NCBI RefSeq assembly: GCF_049354825.1
Contig: NZ_CP186480.1
Coordinates: 2,356,001 to 2,420,000, forward strand
Direction of reading: 5' to 3'
DNA length: 64,000 nucleotides
Origin: Novosphingobium sp049354825
GTDB lineage: Bacteria > Pseudomonadota > Alphaproteobacteria > Sphingomonadales > Sphingomonadaceae
Part shown: positions 24,703 through 32,888 of the stretch, piece after piece
How the letters are laid out: each line of letters begins with the position of its first letter
How positions within the stretch are numbered: position 1 is the stretch's first letter
Notes under the pieces: model-generated
The model's input: only the letters and a program-made list of their open reading frames with translations
Databases searched by the model: none
Told to the model about the DNA's origin: nothing
Program-made: the position numbers and the translations under genes

Positions 24703-25914
24703 TCAGCCCGTCAGCGACAGGACAAGCGGCGCGACGCTGGTCGCCAATGCCGCCCAGGCAAGCCATTGCGGACAGTGGAAGGCGCCGTCGGGCAAGGGGT
24801 CGCCGCGGCGCTTGATCCGGATCAGCGCGCCCGCGACCGCGGCAAAGACCAGCAGCGTCCCGCGCGACGCCAGATCGGCCAGTCCGTTGAGCGGAACCGC
24901 GACCGCCAGTACCAGCACGGCCGCGACCGCCACGGCGGTGGCGCGGCGCGGGGTCGCGGTGCGCGCGTCGACCGCCGCCAGCACGCGCGGCAAAAAGCCT
25001 TGCGACGCCATGCCGTACAGCACGCGCGCGATCATCACGACGGTAACAACGATGCCGTTGAGCGTTGCGACGATGGCGATGCTCGCCATGACCCAGCGCG
25101 GCAGGCCGGTCAGCCGTTCGAATACCAGCGCCAGCGGCGCGGGCGACGCGGCCAGATCTGCCGGCGCCACCGCTACCACCGCGGTCCACGATACTGCCAT
25201 GTAAAGCGCCGCGGTGACCCCCAGCGTCGCAAACAGCGCCAGCGGTAGCGTGCGGCCGGGCCGGCGCATTTCCTCGCCGATATTGACCAGGTGCTCGAAC
25301 CCGATGAAGGCGAAGACCGCTATCATGCTGCTGGCGCCGACCATGCGCCAGGCATCGGGATCGGCCGCGGCGGGTACGATCTGGTCCAGGCGGCCCAGCA
25401 GCGGCAGGCCATCGGCGATCCCGGCAGCTACGATCAGCACCAGCCCGCCGACCTCGATCACGGTCATGGCCCCGGCGATGGCGATGGCGCGCGCGGTTGC
25501 CAGCCCGGCGGTCGCGCCCATCGCCAGCACGACGGCCGGTACGATCGCCCAACGCGGCAACGGCACCAGCGCGCCGATGTACCCGGCACTGCCGGCGCTG
25601 ATCGTCGCGGCCGAGATCGTCGCCGTCACCAGCACCAGGATCCCCGTCGCCATCGTCAGCCAGCGCCGCGCGAAGGCGCGTTCGATGTAGGCCGGCTCGC
25701 TGGCGCTGACCGGCAGGCGGGTGCCCAGTTCGGAAAAGACCGCCGCGGTCGGCGCCATCGCCAGCGCCGCCAGCGCGAAGGCGAGCGGCGTATGCATCCC
25801 GCTGTAACCTGCGGCCACGCCGACCAGCACGTAGATCCCCGCTCCCACCGTGACACCGACGCCGTAAGCCACCGCGTGGCCCAGTCCCAGTGTCCGGGCC
25901 AGGGCGCCAGTCAC
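24703..25914 (-). CDS. APC-family amino-acid permease
   Basis: A 403-aa inner-membrane permease with 11-12 helices. It has the APC N-terminal signature G-L-G-H-A-V-A-Y-G-V-G-V-T-V-G-A-G-I-Y-V-L near residues 10-30, and F-A-F-I-G-F-E-H-L-V-N-I-G-E-E-M-R-R-P near 215, as in bacterial cationic/branched amino-acid transporters. It is shorter than the usual 430-480 residues because the C-terminal helices are compact. The GTG start overlaps the nadB stop (GTGA), so the two are translationally coupled. A supply of aspartate to NadB is tempting but unproven. Confidence 0.87.
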   Translation of the reverse strand: MTGALARTLGLGHAVAYGVGVTVGAGIYVLVGVAAGYSGMHTPLAFALAALAMAPTAAVFSELGTRLPVSASEPAYIERAFARRWLTMATGILVLVTATISAATISAGSAGYIGALVPLPRWAIVPAVVLAMGATAGLATARAIAIAGAMTVIEVGGLVLIVAAGIADGLPLLGRLDQIVPAAADPDAWRMVGASSMIAVFAFIGFEHLVNIGEEMRRPGRTLPLALFATLGVTAALYMAVSWTAVVAVAPADLAASPAPLALVFERLTGLPRWVMASIAIVATLNGIVVTVVMIARVLYGMASQGFLPRVLAAVDARTATPRRATAVAVAAVLVLAVAVPLNGLADLASRGTLLVFAAVAGALIRIKRRGDPLPDGAFHCPQWLAWAALATSVAPLVLSLTG

Positions 25915-27521
25915 GGGATCAGAACTGTGTCGCGCGCCTGCGCCAGCGTTTCCGGATAATCGAGGATGAAGTGGAGGCCGCGGCTCTCGTGCCGGGCCAG
26001 CGCGCTGCGCACGATCAGTTCGGCCGACTGAAGCAGGTTTCTAAGCTCGATAAGGTCGGTGCTGACGCGGAAGTGGCCGTAATAATCCTCGACCTCGTGC
26101 TTGAGCAGTTCGATCCGGCGCGCCGCGCGCTGCAGCCGCTTGGTAGTTCGCACGATGCCCACGTAGTTCCACATGAAGCGGCGGATCTCGGTCCAGTTCT
26201 GCTGGATGACGACCTCCTCGTCCGAATCGGTGACGCGGCTTTCGTCCCACGGGCGGATCGCGGGGGGCGCAGCGAATTCGTCCCACCGCGCCTTGATGTC
26301 GGCGGCGGCGGCCTCTCCGAAGACGAAGCATTCCAGGAGGCTGTTGGAGGCCAGGCGATTGGCGCCGTGCAGCCCGCTTTCGGTGCATTCGCCCGCTGCG
26401 TAGAGCCCGGGCAGGTCGGTACGGCCGTTGAGGTCGATGATGACCCCGCCGCAGGTGTAGTGCTGCGCGGGTACCACCGGGATCGGCTGCGTCGTCATGT
26501 CGATGCCCAGGCCGAGCAGCTTCTCGTGGATCGTGGGAAAGTGCTCTTTCACGAACTCGGGCGGCTGGTGGCTGATGTCGAGGTGGACGAAGTCGAGCCC
26601 GTCGCGCTTGATCTCGGCGTCGTTGGCGCGCGCCACGATGTCGCGCGGGGCCAGTTCGGCGCGCTCGTCGTAATCGGGCATGTAACGGTGGCCGCTCTTG
26701 GGATTGATCAGGTGGCCGCCTTCGCCGCGCACCGCCTCGGTAATCAGGAAATTCTTCACCTCGCGGTTGAACAGGCAGGTCGGGTGGAACTGCATCATCT
26801 CCATGTTGCCGACGCGGCAGCCGGCGCGCCACGCCATCGCGATGCCGTCGCCGGTGGCGCCCCTGGGGGCGGTGCTGAACTGGTAGACGCGCCCGGCGCC
26901 GCCGGTGGCCAGGATTGTCGCGCGGCCAAGGTGCGTCTCCACGTGGCCAGTCGCCTCGTTCAGGGCGTACACGCCCCAGACGCGGCCGGAGCCGGAATAG
27001 CGTTCCTCGTGCCGGCCGGTTACCAGGTCGATGCAGGTCCGGCCTGGCAGCAGCGCGATGTTGGGGTGCGCCTCCGCGGCCTTGAGCAGCGCCTCCTGCA
27101 CTGCCCAGCCGGTGGCGTCGTTGACGTGGACGATGCGGCGGTGACTGTGGCCGCCCTCCCGCGTCAGGTGCAAGTCCCCGGCATCGCCGCTGGCCTCGTA
27201 TTCGGGGGTCTTGTTGAACGGCACGCCCAGCGCGATCAGCCGCTCGATCGCGGCGGGGGCACGCTCGATCACGAACTCCACGGTCTCGCGGCGGTTCAGG
27301 CCCGCACCGGCCACCATCGTGTCGTGGATGTGCTCGGCAAAGGTGTCGCCCTCGTCCAGCACGGCGGCGATGCCGCCTTGCGCCCAGGCGGTGCTGCCAC
27401 CGGTCAGCGACCCTTTGGCCAGGACCGCGACTTTCGCCGTGTCGGCCAGTGCCAGCGCTGCGGTCAGGCCCGCCGCGCCCGATCCGACGATCACGACGTC
27501 GTAGTGTGCATTTTCGCTCAT
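25911..27521 (-). CDS. nadB: L-aspartate oxidase
   Basis: A 536-aa FAD enzyme that oxidises L-aspartate to iminoaspartate, the first step of de novo NAD synthesis. The FAD-binding G-S-G-A-A-G-L-T-A-A is near residue 14. Also seen are G-G-S-T-A-W-A-Q-G-G-I near 43, H-P-T near 250 (M-Q-F-H-P-T-C), E-A-V-R-G-E-G-G near 268, H-Y-T-C-G-G near 355, and a C-terminal helical domain. The downstream gene is a coupled amino-acid permease. nadA and nadC are not in this window, but nadE, the last step of the pathway, is at 60 kb. Confidence 0.94.
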   Translation of the reverse strand: MSENAHYDVVIVGSGAAGLTAALALADTAKVAVLAKGSLTGGSTAWAQGGIAAVLDEGDTFAEHIHDTMVAGAGLNRRETVEFVIERAPAAIERLIALGVPFNKTPEYEASGDAGDLHLTREGGHSHRRIVHVNDATGWAVQEALLKAAEAHPNIALLPGRTCIDLVTGRHEERYSGSGRVWGVYALNEATGHVETHLGRATILATGGAGRVYQFSTAPRGATGDGIAMAWRAGCRVGNMEMMQFHPTCLFNREVKNFLITEAVRGEGGHLINPKSGHRYMPDYDERAELAPRDIVARANDAEIKRDGLDFVHLDISHQPPEFVKEHFPTIHEKLLGLGIDMTTQPIPVVPAQHYTCGGVIIDLNGRTDLPGLYAAGECTESGLHGANRLASNSLLECFVFGEAAAADIKARWDEFAAPPAIRPWDESRVTDSDEEVVIQQNWTEIRRFMWNYVGIVRTTKRLQRAARRIELLKHEVEDYYGHFRVSTDLIELRNLLQSAELIVRSALARHESRGLHFILDYPETLAQARDTVLIP

Positions 27522-27547
27522 CGCCGATGCTTGAACACGCAGCCGCG

Positions 27548-28045
27548 ATGGTGTGCAAGCATTGCATGGACGACGACAAGCGCAGGCGGCTGGAAGAAAA
27601 GCGCCAGTTCATGCAGCGGCGCAACGCGGCGAAGGACCTTCGCGCCGAGATGGAGCCCGCGATCTCCGCGCTTGAGGCGGCGGGAGAACGCTATCGCGTG
27701 CTCGGGCTCGGCGACGTGCCCCGCTGGAGCCCCGACTGGATCCCCGAAGGCTGCGGCCGCATCCCGTGGGACCGCCTTGCGGACGCCCAGTTCCGCAAGG
27801 TCGACGGGCGCGAAGAGTCGGCCGCGGCGATCATCGCGCTGCTGTCCCAGCGGCTGGCCCCGGCGGACGAGCTTCTGTTCATTCCATCGGGCAAGCGGTG
27901 GACGCTGGCGATGCCGCGCGGGGTGTTTTCCCGCCACGCGATGGCACTGCTCGAGTGCGCCTGGGACGCGGCCTATTTCGCCGCGCCGCCCGCCTCGTGG
28001 GTCATCCAGCTCGACTGGAGCGAGCTGTGGTGGAAAGACGCCTGA
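27548..28045 (+). CDS. Hypothetical protein with N-terminal CxxC
   Basis: A protein of about 165 aa that I cannot assign to a family. It starts M-V-C-K-H-C-M-D-D-D, so it has a CxxC pair, followed by a charged coiled-coil-like stretch (K-R-R-R-L-E-E-K-R-Q-F near 10-30) and a globular C-terminus rich in Trp (ending W-S-E-L-W-W-K-D-A). The start is uncertain: ATGs at 27527, 27548 and 27566 are all in frame and none has a clear ribosome-binding site. It is divergent from nadB with only a few bases between them and convergent with the ABC ATPase gene (7-bp gap). Codon bias supports it being a real gene. Confidence 0.7.
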   Translation: MVCKHCMDDDKRRRLEEKRQFMQRRNAAKDLRAEMEPAISALEAAGERYRVLGLGDVPRWSPDWIPEGCGRIPWDRLADAQFRKVDGREESAAAIIALLSQRLAPADELLFIPSGKRWTLAMPRGVFSRHAMALLECAWDAAYFAAPPASWVIQLDWSELWWKDA

Positions 28046-28052
28046 TGGCGGT

Positions 28053-28997
28053 TCAGGCCGCCTCCGCGGCCTTGCTGGTCAGCGATACGAAGACGTCTTC
28101 CAGATCGGCCTCGCGCGTGGTCACGTCGACGATGCCATAGCCCTGGCCCTGCACGCGGGCCAGCACTTCGCCCGCGTTGCTGCGGTCCTTGTCGTACGTG
28201 ATCTCCAGCGTGCGCTCACCGGTAACTTCGCTTTTCAGGAAACCCGCGTCGGTCAGCGGGCCGGCCAGATCGCGATCGAGGGTCAGGACCACGATCTTCT
28301 CGCGCGCCATTTCAACCAGCTCGCGGGTCGGCTTGTCGGTGATCAGCCGGCCGTGGTTGATGATCGCGATGCGGTCGCACAGCTGCTCGGCCTCCTCGAG
28401 GTAATGCGTTGTCAGGACCACGGTAACCCCGCCGGCGTTGAGTTCGCTCACCAGCTCCCACAACTGGCGGCGCAGCTCGACGTCGACGCCGGCGGTCGGC
28501 TCGTCCAGCACGAGGATTGGCGGCGAATGGACCATTGCCTTGGCGATCAGCAGGCGCCGTTTCATCCCGCCCGACAGCGTGCGGGCATAGGCGTCGGCCT
28601 TGTCGGCCAGGTGGACTTGGCGCAGCAGTTCCAGGCTTTTGCGGTCCGCCTTGGGCACCCCATAGAGCCCGGCCTGGTTCTCTAGCACCTCGAACGGAGT
28701 GAAGAAGGGGTCGAAGACGATCTCCTGCGGCACGATCCCGATCGAACGCTTGGCATTGCGCACGTCGGCGTCGAGGTCGAAACCCCAGATACCAACCTCG
28801 CCGCTGGTCTTCATCACCAAGCCGGCCAGCGTGTTGATGAGGGTCGACTTGCCGGCGCCATTGGGGCCCAGCAGGCCGAATATCTGCCCGGCCGGAACGT
28901 CGAAGCTGACATCGTCGAGCGCCAGCTTTGCCGGCGCCTTGCCCGATGCGGCGTAACGCTTGACGAGGTTGCGGATGGAGATCGCGGGCGTGGTCAT
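28053..28997 (-). CDS. ABC transporter ATP-binding protein (ABC-2 type, YadG/DrrA-like)
   Basis: A 314-aa ATPase with Walker A G-P-N-G-A-G-K-S-T near residue 42, signature L-S-G-G-M-K-R-R near 143, Walker B I-L-V-L-D-E-P near 163 and switch His in T-T-H-Y-L-E-E-A. A C-terminal extension of about 80 residues follows, of the type found in YadG, NodI and DrrA exporters. These work with an ABC-2 permease, normally encoded next to them. None is visible on either side here, so the partner must be elsewhere or the ATPase serves several permeases. Confidence 0.9.
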   Translation of the reverse strand: MTTPAISIRNLVKRYAASGKAPAKLALDDVSFDVPAGQIFGLLGPNGAGKSTLINTLAGLVMKTSGEVGIWGFDLDADVRNAKRSIGIVPQEIVFDPFFTPFEVLENQAGLYGVPKADRKSLELLRQVHLADKADAYARTLSGGMKRRLLIAKAMVHSPPILVLDEPTAGVDVELRRQLWELVSELNAGGVTVVLTTHYLEEAEQLCDRIAIINHGRLITDKPTRELVEMAREKIVVLTLDRDLAGPLTDAGFLKSEVTGERTLEITYDKDRSNAGEVLARVQGQGYGIVDVTTREADLEDVFVSLTSKAAEAA

Positions 28998-29091
28998 GTC
29001 GCGCCGAATGCGCCCGAACGGCGGCGTCGTAAAGTCCCGCCGTAACGCCCTGCTGGAAATGGCGCCAAGGCACTGCTATCCGGCCCGGGCC

Positions 29092-29376
29092 ATGACCCAG
29101 ACCCCGCAGGCTTCCGGCCCGTTCACGCCCGAGATCGTCCATGTCGTCACCCATCGCGTCGCCTGCGACGGCGCTTCCGACATCCGCGGCGGCGCGGCTT
29201 ACAAGCCGGCCGCGCTGGGCCACCCGCGCGTGTGGCTGGAAATCGATGAGAAGGGCTATGTCGATTGCGGCTACTGCGACCGCCGCTTCGTGCTCGACGG
29301 CGATCCGCACGCCAAGGGCGACCGCGAGCTGGCGCCGGGCTATCTGCCCGAGCCGGGCGACGGCAGCGTCGCCTGA
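29092..29376 (+). CDS. CHCC zinc-finger protein (NDUFS6-like)
   Basis: A 94-aa protein with the CHCC zinc-binding pattern of NDUFS6, an accessory subunit of complex I: C near residue 25 (A-C-D-G), H near 45 (G-H-P-R-V-W-L-E-I) and C-G-Y-C near 62-65, followed by D-R-R-F-V-L. Alphaproteobacterial NADH dehydrogenase carries this subunit, so it may belong to complex I, although no nuo genes are nearby. The ATG at 29092 lies after C-rich DNA with no clear ribosome-binding site. It is divergent from the ABC ATPase gene and lies 53 bp before the tldD-like gene. Confidence 0.85.
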   Translation: MTQTPQASGPFTPEIVHVVTHRVACDGASDIRGGAAYKPAALGHPRVWLEIDEKGYVDCGYCDRRFVLDGDPHAKGDRELAPGYLPEPGDGSVA

Positions 29377-29394
29377 CCCTGTTGCGGTGAGTGG

Positions 29395-29423
29395 ATGACG
29401 GCGGCCGATCGGCTTCCTATATT
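29395..29423 (+). promoter_or_regulatory. tldD promoter giving a probable leaderless mRNA
   Basis: ATGACG (29395-29400) and TATATT (29418-29423) are separated by 17 bp. The -10 ends exactly 6 bp before the ATG at 29430, so transcription should start at or next to the start codon. No Shine-Dalgarno sequence is present. Confidence 0.6.
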
Positions 29424-29429
29424 CCCGGT

Positions 29430-30848
29430 ATGGCCGCAACCGATCCCCGCTCGCTCCTCTACCGCCAACTCGATCCCGCCGAGGCGCAGGCGCTCGTCCG
29501 CGAAACGCTGAAATCGTGCGACGACGGAGAGCTTTACCTTCAGTTCGCTGCTTCCGAGACGTTCGCCTTCGACGACGGGCGCCTCAAGACCGCGGATTAT
29601 TCACGCGACGCCGGCTTCGGCCTGCGCGGCGTTTCGGGCGAGATGACCGGGTTCGCCCATGCCAACGAGATTTCCGCCGCCGCGATCCGCCGCGCCGGCG
29701 AGACGCTGAGCCTGCTCGATCCCGCAACCGGCAGCATCGCCGCCCCGCCGCAGCGCTCCAACCGCCACCTTTACACCGACGCCTCACCGCTCGACGCGGT
29801 CCCGTTCGCTGCCAAGGTCGCGCTGCTCGAAGCGATCGACGCCGCCGCGCGCGCGCGCGATCCGCGCGTGGCGCAAGTGTCGGCCAGCCTGTCGGCCTCG
29901 TGGTCGGTGGTGGAGATCGTGCGCCCCGACGGTTTCGTCGCCACCGACGTGCGGCCGCTGGTCCGCCTCAACGTCGGCATTGTCGCCGAGGCGGGCGGCC
30001 GCCGCGAAAGCGGCAATTTCGGCATGGGCGGCCGCGGGCTATACGACCGCCTGTTCGAGCCGCAGACCTGGAACCGCGCCATCGACGAAGCGCTGGCCCA
30101 GGCGCTGGTCAACCTCGATAGCGTCGCCGCCCCGGCGGGCGAGATGACCGTCCTGCTCGGCCCCGGCTGGCCCGGCGTGCTGCTGCACGAGGCGGTCGGC
30201 CACGGGCTGGAAGGCGATTTCAACCGCAAGGGCACGAGCGCGTTTTCCGGCCGCATCGGCGAGCGCGTGGCCGCGCCGGGCGTAACCGTGGTCGACGACG
30301 GATCGATGCTCGGTCGGCGCGGATCGCTGTCGATCGACGACGAAGGCACCCCAACCCAGGAGAACGTCCTGATCGAGGACGGCATCCTGAAAGGCTACCT
30401 GCAAGACCGGCTCAACGCCCGCCTGACGGGCGTCGCCCCGACCGGGAACGGCCGCCGCCAGTCCTATGCCCATGCGCCGATGCCGCGCATGACCAACACG
30501 TTCATGCGCGCCGGCAGCGACGATCCGGCCGAACTGCTCAGCCGCGTCAAGCGTGGCATCTTCGCCAAGTCGTTCGGGGGCGGCCAGGTCGACATCACCA
30601 GCGGCAAGTTCGTCTTCGGGTGCACCGAGGCCTACCTGATCGAAGACGGCAAGCTGGGCGCGCCGATCAAGGGCGCGACCCTGATCGGCGACGGCCCCAG
30701 CGTGCTGACCCGGGTAACCGGGATCGGCACGGACATGGCGCTCGACGAAGGTGTCGGCGTCTGCGGCAAGGGCGGGCAGAGCGTTCCCGCCGGCGTCGGC
30801 CAGCCGACGCTACTGGTCGAAGGCCTGACCGTGGGCGGAACCGCCTGA
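29430..30848 (+). CDS. tldD: TldD/PmbA-family metalloprotease, TldD type
   Basis: A 472-aa zinc protease subunit of the TldD/TldE pair, which degrades or processes unfolded peptides, including the microcin B17 precursor and CcdA in E. coli. The HExxxH motif H253-E-A-V-G-H258 marks it as the catalytic TldD type rather than TldE. G-P-G-W-P-G-V-L-L-H-E is typical, and the C-terminal region has G-K-G-G-Q-S-V-P-A-G-V-G-Q-P-T. Length fits the family (about 480). The partner TldE (pmbA) is not in the window. The start at 29430 is favoured by a -10 box only 6 bp upstream. Confidence 0.94.
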   Translation: MAATDPRSLLYRQLDPAEAQALVRETLKSCDDGELYLQFAASETFAFDDGRLKTADYSRDAGFGLRGVSGEMTGFAHANEISAAAIRRAGETLSLLDPATGSIAAPPQRSNRHLYTDASPLDAVPFAAKVALLEAIDAAARARDPRVAQVSASLSASWSVVEIVRPDGFVATDVRPLVRLNVGIVAEAGGRRESGNFGMGGRGLYDRLFEPQTWNRAIDEALAQALVNLDSVAAPAGEMTVLLGPGWPGVLLHEAVGHGLEGDFNRKGTSAFSGRIGERVAAPGVTVVDDGSMLGRRGSLSIDDEGTPTQENVLIEDGILKGYLQDRLNARLTGVAPTGNGRRQSYAHAPMPRMTNTFMRAGSDDPAELLSRVKRGIFAKSFGGGQVDITSGKFVFGCTEAYLIEDGKLGAPIKGATLIGDGPSVLTRVTGIGTDMALDEGVGVCGKGGQSVPAGVGQPTLLVEGLTVGGTA

Positions 30849-30922
30849 GCCCGCGGCGCGTAGGATGGTCAGCGCCGGTTCAGCGGCGTTATGCTACAGG
30901 TACCGGGACAAGGAGATTCTCG

Positions 30923-31321
30923 ATGCGCAAGTCTGCCTTCATTCTTGCCGCGCTGGCCGCCGTTGCCGCGGTTGCGCCCGCTTCCGCGCGTGAGCGGCTG
31001 ACCGGCGAGCAGGAACTCGCGAAGCTGACCGAGGGGCGTGTCGCGGGTGAACCGCGGCACTGCATCAACACCTATTCCGGCGGTGGCCTGCGGGTGATCG
31101 ACGGCACCGCGCTGGTTTACGAATCGGGCAGCACCGTTTGGATCAACCTGCCGGACGATCCGCGGCGGCTTGATGATGACGACATCCTAGTGACCCGCTC
31201 ATTCGGGTCGCAGCTGTGCCGGCTCGACATCGTGCGCACCGTGGACCGCAGCGGCTTCTTTCCCACCGGCTTCGTCGCGCTTGGCGATTTCGTGCCTTAC
31301 CGCAAGGTCAAGGGCAGCTGA
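30923..31321 (+). CDS. Secreted small protein, DUF6491-like
   Basis: A 132-aa protein with a cleavable signal peptide (M-R-K-S-A-F-I-L-A-A-L-A-A-V-A-A-V-A-P-A-S-A). The mature part has two cysteines, in C-I-N-T-Y-S and Q-L-C-R-L-D, and the pattern R-V-I-D-G-T-A-L-V-Y-E, which resembles the DUF6491 group of exported proteobacterial proteins of unknown function. Start choice is fixed by AAGGAG at 30910-30915. A TATGCT -10-like box is at 30890-30895. It ends at a strong bidirectional terminator. Confidence 0.8.
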   Translation: MRKSAFILAALAAVAAVAPASARERLTGEQELAKLTEGRVAGEPRHCINTYSGGGLRVIDGTALVYESGSTVWINLPDDPRRLDDDDILVTRSFGSQLCRLDIVRTVDRSGFFPTGFVALGDFVPYRKVKGS

Positions 31322-31356
31322 ATTGGCTGAATCGGGCTTCGGCCTCGATACCAAAA

Positions 31357-31380
31357 GGGCGCCGGGTGATCCCGGCGCCC
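31357..31380. terminator. Bidirectional rho-independent terminator
   Basis: A perfect 10-bp stem GGGCGCCGGG / CCCGGCGCCC with a TGAT loop is flanked by AAAA on the left and TTTCGTTT on the right. It separates two convergent genes and should work for both. Confidence 0.85.
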
Positions 31381-31408
31381 TTTCGTTTGGCGATGCCGGT
31401 GCGTGCGA

Positions 31409-31849
31409 TCAGTGGAACTGGCCGCGGATCGCACCGGTGTCGGTTTCGATCTGGATATAGTAGTTGGTATAGCTGCGATCGAGCGACTTCTCGAGCCAGT
31501 CGCTCTTGTTGACGCAGTTCTTCCAGTCGCCGGTTTCGTCCTGCTTGAGCCACAGCACCGGGGTGCCGTTCATGCCCATCCCGCCGCGGTAGAGGCCGGC
31601 GCGGGTGACGTTGCCGACATTGCGCAGGTCGTTCACGTCATAGCAGATCTGGTCCAGCGCGTCGGACACGGTCAGCTGCGCGGTGGCCGAACCATCGACG
31701 TCGCGCGCCATGCCGACCACCTGTGCGCCGGTCAGCGAGGCGTCGTGCGTGCCGGCGATCGCTTCTGTCACGGCTTCGCGAACGGTGGTGCAGCCGGCCA
31801 GCGCGGTGCCGGCCAGAACGGCGATCAAGGTCAGGCGGGTCTTGTTCAT
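31409..31849 (-). CDS. CHRD-domain lipoprotein
   Basis: A 146-aa lipoprotein with lipobox L-A-G-C (C20) and a CHRD-like domain: A-S-L-T-G-A-Q-V-V near residue 37, G-L-Y-R-G-G-M-G-M-N-G-T-P-V near 85-98, and a C-terminal T-G-A-I-R-G-Q. CHRD domains occur in chordin and in many bacterial exported proteins; function is unknown. The start at 31849 is chosen for its AGGAGAG ribosome-binding site and because the signal peptide begins there. Confidence 0.85.
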   Translation of the reverse strand: MNKTRLTLIAVLAGTALAGCTTVREAVTEAIAGTHDASLTGAQVVGMARDVDGSATAQLTVSDALDQICYDVNDLRNVGNVTRAGLYRGGMGMNGTPVLWLKQDETGDWKNCVNKSDWLEKSLDRSYTNYYIQIETDTGAIRGQFH

Positions 31850-31974
31850 GCGATCTCTCCTAGAACGCCCCCGCCCATGGTCCCACAAACGTCGCTGCCC
31901 GGGTTAAGTTGCGCAAAGGGGCAGGAAAAGCGTCTCCGCTTGCACGGCGCGCCGGATCGGCCCACCGCTGCCGC

Positions 31975-32397
31975 ATGACCCTGTTTCGCACTATTCTGCG
32001 CTGGTTCCTGGTCGCCGCCTACCTGGTGGCGGGCTATTTCCACCTTGCCCGTCCGGGCCCGTTCGCGGCGATCACACCGCACTGGGTGCCCGACGTGCCG
32101 CTGGTCATCATGCTGACGGGAATCGCCGAGCTGGCCGGCGCGGCGGCGCTCGCACAGGGCTTTTCGCGCCCGCTGCGGCACCTCGCCGGTTGGGCGCTGG
32201 CGCTTTATGCGCTGTGTGTGTGGCCGGCCAACATCAACCACTTCCTGATCGATCACGCGCGCACGGACGGGGGCATGGGGCTGGGCTACCACGTACCCCG
32301 CCTGCTGGCGCAGCCGCTGATCATCTGGGCCGCGGCCTGGGCTTCAGGCGCGCTGGACTGGCCCTTCGCGCGGCGGCTGGCTAAGGCGCGGGGATGA
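31975..32397 (+). CDS. DoxX-like membrane protein
   Basis: A 140-aa four-helix membrane protein of the DoxX-like group: R-W-F-L-V-A-A-Y-L-V-A-G-Y-F-H-L in helix 1, T-G-I-A-E-L-A-G-A-A-A-L in helix 2, W-P-A-N-I-N-H in helix 3. Such proteins are associated with quinone or thiol redox chemistry in membranes, but this one is uncharacterised. Its stop overlaps the start of the asparaginase-like gene (ATGA), so the two are coupled. Confidence 0.83.
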   Translation: MTLFRTILRWFLVAAYLVAGYFHLARPGPFAAITPHWVPDVPLVIMLTGIAELAGAAALAQGFSRPLRHLAGWALALYALCVWPANINHFLIDHARTDGGMGLGYHVPRLLAQPLIIWAAAWASGALDWPFARRLAKARG

Positions 32398-32888
32398 CCG
32401 ACAACGCCATCCTCGTGCTCACCACCGGCGGCACGATCGACAAGAACTACTTCGACGCGCTGAGCGAATATCAGATCGCCGACAGCGGCATTCCCGCCCT
32501 CCTTGAAGAAGGACGCGTGGCCTTGCCGTTTCGCGTTGTCGAACTGATGCGCAAGGACAGCCTGGAGCTGACCGATGCCGACCGCGCCGCGATCGCCGCC
32601 GCCGCGGCCGTCGCGCCCGAAACGCGCATCGTCGTCACGCACGGTACCGATACCATGGCGCAAACCGCACGCGTGCTGGCCGCAAGCGTGCCGGGCAAGA
32701 CGATCGTGCTGACCGGCGCGCTGACCCCGGCGCGCTTCGCCGAAACCGACGCCCGTTTCAACCTGGGGATGGCCTTCGCAGCCGCGCAGACAGCCGCTCC
32801 CGGGGCCTGGATCGCGATGAGCGGCGAGATTTTCGACGGTTGCAATGTCCGCAAGGACCGCGATGCGGGACGATTCGTCGCGGCCTAG
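32394..32888 (+). CDS. Single-domain asparaginase-like protein
   Basis: A 164-aa protein that matches only the N-terminal catalytic domain of type I/II asparaginases. It has the nucleophile motif T-T-G-G-T-I-D-K near residue 10 and the second active-site motif T-H-G-T-D-T near 83. Full asparaginases are about 330 residues and need a C-terminal domain, absent here. The gene ends naturally, is coupled to DoxX and shows no downstream remnant, so it is a distinct short family, not a broken gene. It overlaps the convergent DUF5694-like gene by 4 bp. Activity on asparagine is uncertain. Confidence 0.85.
   Translation: MTDNAILVLTTGGTIDKNYFDALSEYQIADSGIPALLEEGRVALPFRVVELMRKDSLELTDADRAAIAAAAAVAPETRIVVTHGTDTMAQTARVLAASVPGKTIVLTGALTPARFAETDARFNLGMAFAAAQTAAPGAWIAMSGEIFDGCNVRKDRDAGRFVAA

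Noticed and set aside
32394..32888. Asparaginase-like gene considered as a pseudogene
   Set aside because: It has both motifs, an orderly stop, coupling to the upstream gene and no remnant of a C-terminal domain downstream.
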